This document shows, in pieces, positions 16,112-22,489 of a stretch of 64,000 nt of DNA; the first letter of the stretch is position 1; the number at the start of each line of letters is the position of its first letter. A program made the position numbers and the translations under genes. The DNA comes from Tistlia consotensis USBA 355 (GTDB taxonomy: Bacteria; Pseudomonadota; Alphaproteobacteria; Kiloniellales; DSM-21159). The stretch is from contig NZ_FWZX01000005.1 of the NCBI RefSeq assembly GCF_900177295.1, positions 224,259-288,258 of the forward strand. Reading direction: 5' to 3'. The notes under the pieces were generated by a model. The model did no database searches. It was given only the letters and a program-made list of their open reading frames with translations, and was not told the origin of the DNA.

Positions 16112-17125
16112 ATGAAAGCCGTCGGCTACCGCCAGTCCAAGCCCATCGCCGAGCCCGATTCCCTGATCGACCTCACGCTGCCCGAGCCGACGCCGGGCCC
16201 GCGCGACCTGCTGGTCCGGGTCCAGGCGGTCTCGGTCAACCCGGTCGACACCAAGATGCGCCTGCGTGCGCAGCCGGCCGAGGGCGAGGTACAGGTGCTC
16301 GGCTGGGACGCCGCCGGCACGGTCGAGGCGGTCGGATCCGAGGTCACGCTGTTCCGGCCGGGCGACGCGGTCTTCTACGCCGGCGCCATCGACCGGCCGG
16401 GCAGCGACAGCGAGCTTCACCTGGTCGACGAGCGCATCGTCGGCCGCAAGCCCGCCTGCCTGGACTTCGCCGAGGCGGCGGCCCTGCCGCTGACCGCGAT
16501 CACCGCCTGGGAGCTGCTGTTCGAACGCCTGGCCGTGCCCTACGGCGTGAAGACCGGCGGCGGCAGCCTGCTGGTGATCGGCGGCGCCGGCGGCGTCGGC
16601 TCGATCCTGATCCAGCTGGCCAGCCGCCTGACCGGCCTGACCGTCATCGCCACCGCCTCGCGCCCCGAGACCGCCGACTGGGTGCGGCGCATGGGCGCCC
16701 ATCACGTCGTCGACCACCGCCGGCCGCTCGACGAGGCGCTGGCCGACGTCGGGCTCGGGCCGGTCGAGCACGTCGCCGGCCTGACCGCGACGGAGCAGCA
16801 TCTGCCGGCGATTGCGAAGCTGATCGCGCCCCAGGGCGGGCTGGCCGTGATCGACGACCCGAAGGCCTTCGACATCCTGCCGTTCAAGCGCAAGAGCGTG
16901 CGCATCGCCTGGGAGTTCATGTTCACCCGCTCGCTGTTCGGCACCGCCGACATGATCGAGCAGCACCGGCTGCTGAGCGAGGTCTCGGCCCTGGTCGAGG
17001 CCGGCGTCCTGCGCAGCACGCTGACCGAGACCGCCGGTCCGGTCGACGCCGCGACCCTGCGCCGCGTGCACGCCCTGGTCGAGAGCGGCAAGGCGATCGG
17101 CAAGACCGTCCTGGCCGGCTTCTGA
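16112..17125 (+). CDS. zinc-free MDR-family alcohol dehydrogenase / quinone oxidoreductase
   Basis: Medium-chain reductase of 337 residues. The N-terminal GroES-like fold contains VQAVSVNPVDTKMR; the Rossmann motif VIGGAGGVGSILIQLA lies near 153-168. The cysteine ligands of catalytic and structural zinc sites are absent, as in NADPH:quinone-oxidoreductase-like members. The ATG at 16112 follows GGGAG. It is divergent from the Rieske gene across a 313-base leader. Likely an NADPH-dependent reductase of an enone or quinone; substrate unknown. Confidence 0.87.
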   Translation: MKAVGYRQSKPIAEPDSLIDLTLPEPTPGPRDLLVRVQAVSVNPVDTKMRLRAQPAEGEVQVLGWDAAGTVEAVGSEVTLFRPGDAVFYAGAIDRPGSDSELHLVDERIVGRKPACLDFAEAAALPLTAITAWELLFERLAVPYGVKTGGGSLLVIGGAGGVGSILIQLASRLTGLTVIATASRPETADWVRRMGAHHVVDHRRPLDEALADVGLGPVEHVAGLTATEQHLPAIAKLIAPQGGLAVIDDPKAFDILPFKRKSVRIAWEFMFTRSLFGTADMIEQHRLLSEVSALVEAGVLRSTLTETAGPVDAATLRRVHALVESGKAIGKTVLAGF

Positions 17126-17207
17126 GCGCTGCGCCGGGGCGATCCGGCAAGGCACCGGAACCCGCCGCCGGCTCGACGCATTCGACTTCCACGATCGGAA
17201 GACCAAC

Positions 17208-18107
17208 ATGGTTAAGAGGGCCGGCCGCCACCATGGCCGGCCGGCACGCCCGACGAGCAGGAGCATGACCAACCAGGCCCGAGCCAGCAGCGCGCCCACC
17301 GACGGCGGCCCGTCCAGCCCGCTGGACGGCAGCGCGGCGATCCCGCTCTACCGCCAGCTGCTCGCCGACCTGAGGCGGCGCATCTTCGCCGGCGAGTTCG
17401 ACCGCGCCAGCCAGCTGCCGAGCGAAGCCGGCATCGAGCGCGCCTACGGCGTCTCCCGGATCACCGTGCGCCGGGCGCTGCAGGAGCTCGAGCAGCAGGG
17501 CCTGATCCAGCGCCGCCAGGGACGCCCGACGCGCCTGACGCCACGCCGGCTGCACGGTCCCGCCGAGGCCGAGCTGGACGCCGAGCTGGTGAACATCCTC
17601 AGCGTCGGCTTCCGGACCGAGACCCGGGTGATCGACATGGCGATCGTGCCCGCCTCGGCCGAGATCGCGGCCCGGCTGGACGTACGGCCGGCGGCCCCGG
17701 TCCATCGGGTGGTCAGGCTGCGCCGGATGGGCGGCGCGCCGCTGTGCCGGTCGCTCGCCTACCTGCCGGTCGGCGTGATGGAGAGCCTGTCGCGCGCGAC
17801 GCTGGAGAGCGAGCCGCTGCTGCTCGTCCTGGTGCGCAGCGGCCTGGTCATCGACCGGGTCGAGCAGTCGATCGCCGCGGTGACGGCGACGCCGGAGCTG
17901 GCCGGACCGCTCGAGGTCGAGGAGCATGCGCCGCTGCTGCTGATCGAGCGCCTGTTCCGCGACGACCGGGGCCGCCCGGTGCAGCTCGTCTACCTGCACT
18001 TCCGCGCGGATCGCTACCGCTACGGCATGACCTTCCGGACCGCCCGCGACAAGCAGCAGTCCTCGACGCGCGTCGAGCCGGTCGACATGATCGCCGGCGA
18101 GAGCTGA
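17208..18107 (+). CDS. GntR family regulator with UTRA domain (HutC subfamily)
   Basis: Repressor-type protein of 299 residues. The winged helix spans about 45-110 (PLYRQLLADLRRRIFAGEF, then PSEAGIERAYGVSRITVRRAL). The UTRA effector domain follows to about residue 270. A start at 17265 is also possible; 17208 is chosen because GGAAG lies about seven bases upstream, whereas the AGGAG before 17265 is too close. No obvious target operon is adjacent, since the next gene to the right is convergent; the MDR gene upstream is a candidate. Confidence 0.85.
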   Translation: MVKRAGRHHGRPARPTSRSMTNQARASSAPTDGGPSSPLDGSAAIPLYRQLLADLRRRIFAGEFDRASQLPSEAGIERAYGVSRITVRRALQELEQQGLIQRRQGRPTRLTPRRLHGPAEAELDAELVNILSVGFRTETRVIDMAIVPASAEIAARLDVRPAAPVHRVVRLRRMGGAPLCRSLAYLPVGVMESLSRATLESEPLLLVLVRSGLVIDRVEQSIAAVTATPELAGPLEVEEHAPLLLIERLFRDDRGRPVQLVYLHFRADRYRYGMTFRTARDKQQSSTRVEPVDMIAGES

Positions 18108-18158
18108 GGCCGCTCGCAGGCCGCGGGCGCGCGGGCCGCGGGCCGCAAGGGGGCTCGG

Positions 18159-18434
18159 TCAGGGCTTCATGCGGGCTTCGATCTCGTGGATCTCCGCGGA
18201 CAGCGACGACCAGAGCTCGTGCAGGCTGCCGTCGCCCGCCCGCGCCTCGAGGTCGCGCTCGGCCTGCTCGAGCTTGCCGCGCACCCGCTCGATCTCGGCG
18301 CGGAAGGAGTGGCCGTAGTCCGCGTCGATGTTGCCGAGATAGATGTCGAGCTCCTGCAGCCGCTCGCGCAGGCGCTCCTGCTCGGCGCCGCGTCCCCCGG
18401 GCGCCGGGCGCTTCCCGGTCTCGGCGCCGCTCAT
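18159..18434 (-). CDS. small coiled-coil protein of unknown function
   Basis: Protein of 91 residues, highly charged, with a heptad-like helix over about residues 18-70 (EQERLRERLQELDIYLGNID, then EIERVRGKLEQAERDLEAR). Its ATG overlaps the TGA of a 29-codon reading frame (ATGA), indicating coupling. Both lie behind an EcfG-type promoter at 18598-18622. I recognise no family. Placement suggests a stress-induced cytoplasmic protein; that is inference from the promoter. Confidence 0.6.
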   Translation of the reverse strand: MSGAETGKRPAPGGRGAEQERLRERLQELDIYLGNIDADYGHSFRAEIERVRGKLEQAERDLEARAGDGSLHELWSSLSAEIHEIEARMKP

Positions 18435-18520
18435 CGTCCGACCCGGCCCTTCGACGGGCCCTCCTGGCTCCGCTGATCGCGGCGCGCATCGACCTCGCGT
18501 CGGTCGGTTCGGCGGGTCAT
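18431..18520 (-). CDS. 29-residue basic peptide, first gene of a stress-type operon
   Basis: Very short frame MTRRTDRREVDARRDQ... with 11 arginines or lysines in 29 residues. Support comes from a perfect AGGAGG at 18528-18533, seven bases before the ATG; an ATGA overlap with the following coiled-coil gene; and an EcfG-type promoter about 78 bases upstream. The peptide may be functional or may serve as a translational coupling leader. No family recognised. Confidence 0.5.
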   Translation of the reverse strand: MTRRTDRREVDARRDQRSQEGPSKGRVGR

Positions 18521-18546
18521 CGCTGATCCTCCTGTGCCGGGGTTCG

Positions 18547-18568
18547 GCCGTGCCGCAAACGGCACGGC
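18547..18568 (-). promoter_or_regulatory. 5' leader hairpin of the small-peptide operon
   Basis: GCCGTGCCG (18547-18555) and CGGCACGGC (18560-18568) form a perfect 9-bp stem with a 4-base loop. It lies between the EcfG-type promoter and the AGGAGG of the 29-codon gene, 13 bases upstream of that Shine-Dalgarno. It could stabilise the leader or affect translation. Confidence 0.55.
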
Positions 18569-18597
18569 GACGCGGTCTGCGCGTCTGTCGTCGCGGT

Positions 18598-18622
18598 AAC
18601 GAGGCCCGGACGGCCGGGTTCC
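18598..18622 (-). promoter_or_regulatory. EcfG-type (general stress) promoter, leftward
   Basis: On the minus strand GGAAC (18622-18618), a 16-base spacer, and CGTT (18601-18598) match the alphaproteobacterial EcfG consensus exactly. It points at the 29-codon and coiled-coil genes. It is divergent from a second exact match at 18647-18671. Confidence 0.7.
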
Positions 18623-18646
18623 GGCAGCACGGCCGGCGCGGGCGTG

Positions 18647-18671
18647 GGAACTCCTGCCCCTGGACCGCGTT
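18647..18671 (+). promoter_or_regulatory. EcfG-type (general stress) promoter, rightward, upstream of candidate sRNA
   Basis: GGAAC (18647-18651), a 16-base spacer, CGTT (18668-18671). No credible coding start follows within 200 bases. Instead the predicted transcript from about 18678 begins with a structured, C-rich stretch, so the product may be an RNA. Confidence 0.65.
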
Positions 18672-18677
18672 CTGGTC

Positions 18678-18800
18678 GTGTCAGAAGTCTCAGACTTCTC
18701 GGGACCGGCCGCGGCTCCCCTGCCCCCCACCCCCCGACGCCGCGGCCGGTCCACCCCTCTTCCCTCCCTTGCCAGAGCGCGGCGTGCCCAGGCGGCGGAC
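18678..18800 (+). ncRNA. candidate stress-induced small RNA with C-rich loop
   Basis: The predicted start is about seven bases after the EcfG-type -10. AGAAGTCT/AGACTTCT (18683-18690, 18692-18699) is a short dyad. Next comes a perfect 13-bp stem (18702-18714 with 18740-18752) closing a 25-base loop in which 18 bases are C (CTCCCCTGCCCCCCACC...). A pyrimidine tail with CTTCCCTCCCTT (about 18758-18769) follows and is complementary to Shine-Dalgarno sequences. Caulobacter GsrN, a sigma-T-controlled RNA, also works through an exposed C-rich loop; similarity here is conceptual, not sequence-based. The 3' end is not defined, as no U-tract terminator is seen. Alternatively this is a long leader of the gene at 18889. 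Confidence 0.5.
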
Positions 18801-18809
18801 AGGCGCCAG

Positions 18810-18834
18810 GGAACAAGGCCGTGCCACTTTCGTT
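18810..18834 (+). promoter_or_regulatory. EcfG-type promoter upstream of small membrane protein
   Basis: GGAAC (18810-18814), a 16-base spacer, CGTT (18831-18834). The end of the -10 lies 54 bases before the ATG at 18889, a normal leader length. It should drive the two small genes at 18889 and 19175, and possibly the sigma gene at 19678. Confidence 0.7.
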
Positions 18835-18888
18835 CTGGAGCGAGAACGGTCTCCACCGATCGGAGAGCCCTCGCTATCGGAGCGGACG

Positions 18889-19152
18889 ATGACCGACATG
18901 GCCCCCCCACCGGAAAGCCGGCGCCGTCGCTGGCTGTTCCGCGCCTGGATCGCCCTCACCATCGCGGTCGCGGGCTACGTCGCGCTGGCCGATCCCTTCG
19001 CGCTCGCCGGCGCGCTGCCGCACAGCTATCTCGCCTACAGCGTGCCGCCGCTGATGATCCTGCTGCTCGGCCTGTCGCTGGCCTGGCTGATCGCGCTGGT
19101 GTCCCGGCGCGCGCGGCCCGGCCGGCGCCCCGGCGCCGGACCGTCCGGGTGA
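18889..19152 (+). CDS. small two-helix membrane protein
   Basis: Protein of 87 residues with a basic start (ESRRRRWLFR), two hydrophobic segments (about 16-37 and 50-70) and a basic tail, predicting an inner-membrane hairpin with both ends in the cytoplasm. The ATG has GGAG six bases upstream. Longer forms starting near 18343 or 18644 would cross the promoter and RNA region and are rejected. EcfG-type promoter control suggests induction by general stress. No family recognised. Confidence 0.65.
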   Translation: MTDMAPPPESRRRRWLFRAWIALTIAVAGYVALADPFALAGALPHSYLAYSVPPLMILLLGLSLAWLIALVSRRARPGRRPGAGPSG

Positions 19153-19174
19153 CCGGCACGGCGCAGCCGAGCCG

Positions 19175-19489
19175 ATGAGCGACGAGAGCATCTACGAGGC
19201 GGAGCTGCGCGCCGCCGCCGGCCACGCCCGCGACGTCGCGGCGCGCGACCGGCTGATCCGCACCGCCGACCGCCTGGTGCGCGACGAGAATCTCGACATC
19301 GAGGAGCTTCTGCTGCTGTCGGTCGCCGCCATGGCGCTGCAGACGCCGCACGAGCTCGAGAGCTGGGGGCGCTCGGTGGCGCGGCGCCACGGAGAGCTGA
19401 CGGCCGCGGTCGAGGCCCTGCTCGAAAACGCCGCCGGGCGGCGCCCGCGGACCATGCCGAAGGCGCTCGACGGCGGCCGCCACGACTGA
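19175..19489 (+). CDS. hypothetical alpha-helical protein
   Basis: Soluble, acidic protein of 104 residues predicted mostly helical (IYEAELRAAAGHARDVAARD, then DIEELLLLSVAAMALQ). It starts 22 bases after the membrane-protein gene and is probably co-transcribed with it from the EcfG-type promoter at 18810. It lacks the features of the anti-sigma factor NepR, which is smaller. Its end lies 188 bases before the first sigma gene. Function unknown. Confidence 0.6.
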   Translation: MSDESIYEAELRAAAGHARDVAARDRLIRTADRLVRDENLDIEELLLLSVAAMALQTPHELESWGRSVARRHGELTAAVEALLENAAGRRPRTMPKALDGGRHD

Positions 19490-19677
19490 CCCGCGCCGGC
19501 CGGCGCCGGGGAACCGAAAGGTGAACAGTCTCGACCGGATTCTTGTCCCAGTGAGGCAATTCCGCCGCATTCGGCAGGCGCCGTGTCGGCATTATGGAAA
19601 TTTGCCCACAATCCCGAAAGTTCCTTTGGCCGGCCGGCCGGCCGCACCGACGTCGGGTGCTCGATGGGAGCATCCGC

Positions 19678-20217
19678 ATGACCGAACGGCACGAACGGAC
19701 CAACGGATTCGAGCTCGCCCTGCTGGAGCTGATGCCGCTGCTGCACGTCTGGGCCCGCCGCCGCACCGGCAGCGCCGACGCCGCCGGCGACCTGCTGCAG
19801 GATACCCTGCTGCGGGCGTTGCAGGCGCGCGACGGCTTCAGCCCGGGCACCAACCTGCGCGCCTGGCTGTTCATGATCATGAGGAACCTGGCCGCCGACG
19901 AGGGACGCCGGCGCACGCGCCGCGGCCCGCACCTGTCGCTCGAGCTCGCTGTCCTGGCGCTCGGCGTCGCCCCGCGCCAGGACAGCGAGCTCGCGCTGCG
20001 CGACCTCAACCGCGCCTTCGCGCGCCTGACCGACGAGCAGCAGGACCTGCTGCTGCGCGTCGCCGTCGGCGACGAGACCTACCTCGACCTCGCGACGGCC
20101 TACGGCATCGCCGTGGGCACGGTGAAGTCGCGCGTCGCCCGGGCACGCGCCAGCCTGCGTCGCCAGATGGACGAGCCGGCACCCCACGGCCAGCACCGCG
20201 CCGGCCGCGAAGATTGA
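19678..20217 (+). CDS. ECF RNA polymerase sigma factor, EcfG-like
   Basis: Sigma factor of 179 residues with region 2 (GDLLQDTLLRALQAR, then PGTNLRAWLFMIMRNL) and region 4 (ARLTDEQQDLLLRVAVGDE, then IAVGTVKSRVARARASLRR). The 'F.PGTNLRAWLF.I.RN' signature is that of the EcfG (ECF15) group that runs the alphaproteobacterial general stress response. The ATG at 19678 follows GGGAG; the in-frame ATG at 19594 lies in unlikely sequence. No NepR or PhyR is visible nearby. The upstream gap has no exact EcfG promoter of its own. Confidence 0.87.
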   Translation: MTERHERTNGFELALLELMPLLHVWARRRTGSADAAGDLLQDTLLRALQARDGFSPGTNLRAWLFMIMRNLAADEGRRRTRRGPHLSLELAVLALGVAPRQDSELALRDLNRAFARLTDEQQDLLLRVAVGDETYLDLATAYGIAVGTVKSRVARARASLRRQMDEPAPHGQHRAGRED

Positions 20218-20327
20218 TTTCCGCCGGTACGGTACCGCGCTACCGGAGTATTCATCCCGTCTTACTGTGGATTGTCGAAGATTTCAGATCGTTAACCCAA
20301 GGATTTGATCTCGGCCTTTGCATCTCC

Positions 20328-20352
20328 GGAACGCGCTCACGACATAGGCGTT
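20328..20352 (+). promoter_or_regulatory. EcfG-type promoter upstream of second sigma gene
   Basis: GGAAC (20328-20332), a 16-base spacer, CGTT (20349-20352), 55 bases before the start of the sigma gene at 20408. This implies that the second sigma factor is itself in the general-stress regulon, either autoregulated or driven by the first. Confidence 0.7.
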
Positions 20353-20407
20353 ACGACTTCGGTACCGGGGGCCGAAGGCACAGAACCCGCCAAGAACGGA
20401 GGTTGCC

Positions 20408-20899
20408 TTGGACTTCGAAATGGAACTCATCGAGCTGGTGCCCGAGCTGCGCGCCTACAGCCGCCGTTCGACCGGCTCGCCCGACGTCGCCAACGACCTG
20501 GTGCAGGACACCGTGGTGCGGGCGCTCGAGAAGCGCAGCACCTTCCGGCCCGGCACGAACCTGCGCGCCTGGGCCTTCACGATCCTGCGCAACATCGCCC
20601 GCGACCGGGGCCGCCAGCTCGGGCGGCGCGGCCCGCACTTCCCGATCGAGGTGGAGGACCTCTGCCTGGCCAGTCCGCCGACCCAGGAAAAGCACCTGCA
20701 GCACCAGGACTTCGCCCGGGCCTTCGGCAGGCTGCCCCGGCAGCAGCGCTGGATCCTGATGCGCGTCGGCCCGGACGGCGAGAGCTACGATGCCGTCGCG
20801 CGGCGGCTCGGCGTCGCGGTCGGCACGGTCAAGTCGCGCGTCTCGCGGGCCCGCGCCAACCTGCGCACCATCGAGCGGCGCCTGGAGCGCGCCCACTGA
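20408..20899 (+). CDS. ECF RNA polymerase sigma factor, EcfG-like (second)
   Basis: Sigma factor of 163 residues, paralogous to the preceding gene: region 2 NDLVQDTVVRALEKR and PGTNLRAWAFTILRNIARD; region 4 RLPRQQRWILMRV and GVAVGTVKSRVSRARANLR. The start is a TTG at 20408 with GGAGG five bases upstream; the ATG at 20420 is too far from that site. It lies behind an exact EcfG-type promoter, so it is probably a secondary, stress-induced sigma factor. No anti-sigma gene is adjacent. Confidence 0.87.
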   Translation: MDFEMELIELVPELRAYSRRSTGSPDVANDLVQDTVVRALEKRSTFRPGTNLRAWAFTILRNIARDRGRQLGRRGPHFPIEVEDLCLASPPTQEKHLQHQDFARAFGRLPRQQRWILMRVGPDGESYDAVARRLGVAVGTVKSRVSRARANLRTIERRLERAH

Positions 20900-21207
20900 C
20901 CCGCCGCGCCGCGCCGCGGCCGACGGACGGCGACGGCGCCAGGTCGCTGCTGAGATCGATCGGGCCCTTGCCGGCGAACGTCAGCAGGAGCGGCCGGATG
21001 CGCAGGCCGACGACCCGGTCGAGCGTCAGATGCAGTGCCTGTTCGAAGTCGCCGCGTTCGGCCTGCCCGGCCGCCGCGATCCGCCCGCCGACGGCTCGCG
21101 GCGCGCCGGGTCGGCGCTCGACCAGCCGGTCGATGCGCAGCTGGATCAGCAGCAGCACGACCGGCAGCGTGTAGCAGGCAGATCGCGATCTGGCGCGGGC
21201 CGCTCAT
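20829..21207 (-). pseudogene. possible frameshifted small membrane protein gene
   Basis: An ATG at 21207 opens MSGPRQIAICLL, then leaves the frame. One base shift near 21170 would continue into a hydrophobic helix (YTLPVVLLLIQLRIDRL) and an 80-90-residue soluble part that stays open to 20829. As written the second frame would need a GTG at 21158 with no ribosome site, and its end overlaps the sigma gene by 71 bases. It may be a decayed gene, a sequencing error, or chance open frame in GC-rich DNA. The 317 bases 20900-21216 hold nothing else I can support. Confidence 0.25.
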
Positions 21208-21216
21208 CCGCCGGAC

Positions 21217-21291
21217 CTAGGCGAAGACGTCGCGGGTCGGCGTGTCCCTGCCGCTGCGGTCGATCGCCCGGGGGCGGAAGGGGAAGCGCAT
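21217..21291 (-). CDS. 24-residue basic peptide ORF
   Basis: The frame MRFPFRPRAIDRSGRDTPTR... begins at an ATG with AGGAAG four bases upstream. Nine bases after its stop comes the ATG of the possible membrane protein frame. On the minus strand about 90 bases upstream, GGAAC (21384-21380) is followed after 16 bases by GCTT, only a partial EcfG-type match. Coding status is uncertain; no family recognised. Confidence 0.3.
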   Translation of the reverse strand: MRFPFRPRAIDRSGRDTPTRDVFA

Positions 21292-21410
21292 GGGACTTCC
21301 TGTCTGAGACGGCGGGCGGCGCCGATGCGGGCGGATGCCGCTGGCCCCCGGAGACCTCGAAGCCCGCGACGAAGATTTCGTTCCCTCAATGGGTCTTTCC
21401 AGGGGGCCGG

Positions 21411-22091
21411 TCAGTCCCAGGGCAGCGGCTCGGGACGCTGCTGGTCGGCCTTGATGTCGCTGGTCGTCCAGCTCATGACCAGCAGCGCCGTCCATTCGGC
21501 CTGGTTGGCGAAGCCGAAGGCCGGGCCGCTGGCGGCGACCAGCTCGCCCGACTTGGGGTCGTAGGCGGTGCCGACCAGCTTGACCACGCCCTGGTTCAGG
21601 TCCTCGCTGAACAGCGCGATCTTCGGCGTCGCCAGGCCCTGCACGAGCGGCAGGCTGATGCTGGGGACGCCGACCAGCAGGCTGTCGGAATCGATCGAGA
21701 GGGCGCCGCTGCGCAGCTCGACGATGGTGTCCGCGTCGAGCCGGCTGGCGACGACCCGGTCGCCGTGGCGCAGCAGCGCCTCGCGCACCGCACCGACCGC
21801 GTACTTGCCGTCGTTGCCGTCCAGGTTGACCGGCTCGAGGAACAGCTTGCCGCGGACCGGCAGCGCCGCCGCCAGTCGCTCGGCCGCCCGGTCGATCGCG
21901 GTCGAGATCAGCAGCTGCTCGGTCGCCGAGCGGGCCGGCTGGGTCACCGTCTGGGAGCTGCAGGCCGCGAGCAGCGACAGCGCCAGCAGCAGGGCCGCCG
22001 GCGTCGAAAGCGGCATCCCGGCCGGGACCGGCCCCCGGATCGGACCGGGGACCGCGCCCGGGCGGGACCAGGTGAATCGCCGTGAGGCCAT
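21411..22091 (-). CDS. putative lipoprotein of unknown function
   Basis: Protein of 226 residues from the ATG at 22091, or 201 from the ATG at 22016. The segment PAALLLALSLLAACSS is a lipoprotein signal with lipobox LAAC. The mature part (TEQLLISTAIDRAAERLAAA, then GKLFLEPVNLDGNDGKYAV) resembles outer-membrane-associated lipoproteins of the FlgO/DUF6655 sort; the DUF number is from memory. Predicted periplasm-facing lipid-anchored protein. Neither start has a good Shine-Dalgarno. It lies near other small stress-type genes but has no EcfG-type promoter of its own. Confidence 0.65.
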   Translation of the reverse strand: MASRRFTWSRPGAVPGPIRGPVPAGMPLSTPAALLLALSLLAACSSQTVTQPARSATEQLLISTAIDRAAERLAAALPVRGKLFLEPVNLDGNDGKYAVGAVREALLRHGDRVVASRLDADTIVELRSGALSIDSDSLLVGVPSISLPLVQGLATPKIALFSEDLNQGVVKLVGTAYDPKSGELVAASGPAFGFANQAEWTALLVMSWTTSDIKADQQRPEPLPWD

Positions 22092-22213
22092 GCGTCCCGT
22101 CAGCCGTCGTGACGCCGCAGCTCTGCACCGCCAAGCCGGCATTTCCGAGGTACCGGCGTGACGAAGGCAAGACGCCGGACGTCGGGACGCAGGAAGGGGG
22201 GCCGGCGCGCGGC

Positions 22214-22375
22214 TCAGTCGGTCGCGTCGTCGATCGCGCGCTTGGTGTCCTGGATCGCTTCGTCGACCTTCTTGCCGGCCTTCTCGGCAGGCCCCTCGTG
22301 GTCGTCGCAGCCGGTCAGCGCGAAGCCGCTGGCCAGGAAGGTGCAGATGAACAGCAGGGAGAACAGACGCTTCAT
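22214..22375 (-). CDS. 53-residue lipoprotein with EcfG-type promoter
   Basis: Tiny lipoprotein with signal MKRLFSLLFICTFLASGFAL and lipobox ALTGC (Cys23). A 30-residue acidic/lysine-rich helix follows (EKAGKKVDEAIQDTKRAID), resembling entericidin-like or amphipathic envelope stress lipoproteins. It is read leftwards from an exact EcfG-type promoter at 22411-22436, with an AAGGGG ribosome site. Probably a general-stress-induced envelope protein. Confidence 0.7.
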   Translation of the reverse strand: MKRLFSLLFICTFLASGFALTGCDDHEGPAEKAGKKVDEAIQDTKRAIDDATD

Positions 22376-22410
22376 GGCTACTTGCCCCTTTCGTTGCGAA
22401 CGGGCAGAGC

Positions 22411-22436
22411 AACGTGGCGCCGGCGGGATCGGTTCC
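22411..22436 (-). promoter_or_regulatory. EcfG-type promoter of the small lipoprotein gene
   Basis: On the minus strand GGAAC (22436-22432), a 17-base spacer, CGTT (22414-22411), 36 bases before the lipoprotein ATG at 22375. Both elements match the consensus exactly. Confidence 0.7.
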
Positions 22437-22489
22437 CGGTCCGTCGGGGATCGCCGGCGCGGGCGCGGGAGCGGATCGGGGGAGACGGC

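Noticed and set aside
18343..18888. N-terminal extension of the small membrane protein
   Set aside because: It would cross two promoter matches and the 13-bp stem, and the residues are shadow-like; GGAG before the ATG at 18889 decides the start.
21365..21384. Partial EcfG promoter (GGAAC-N16-GCTT, minus strand)
   Set aside because: The -35 matches but the -10 deviates from CGTT; not counted among the promoters.
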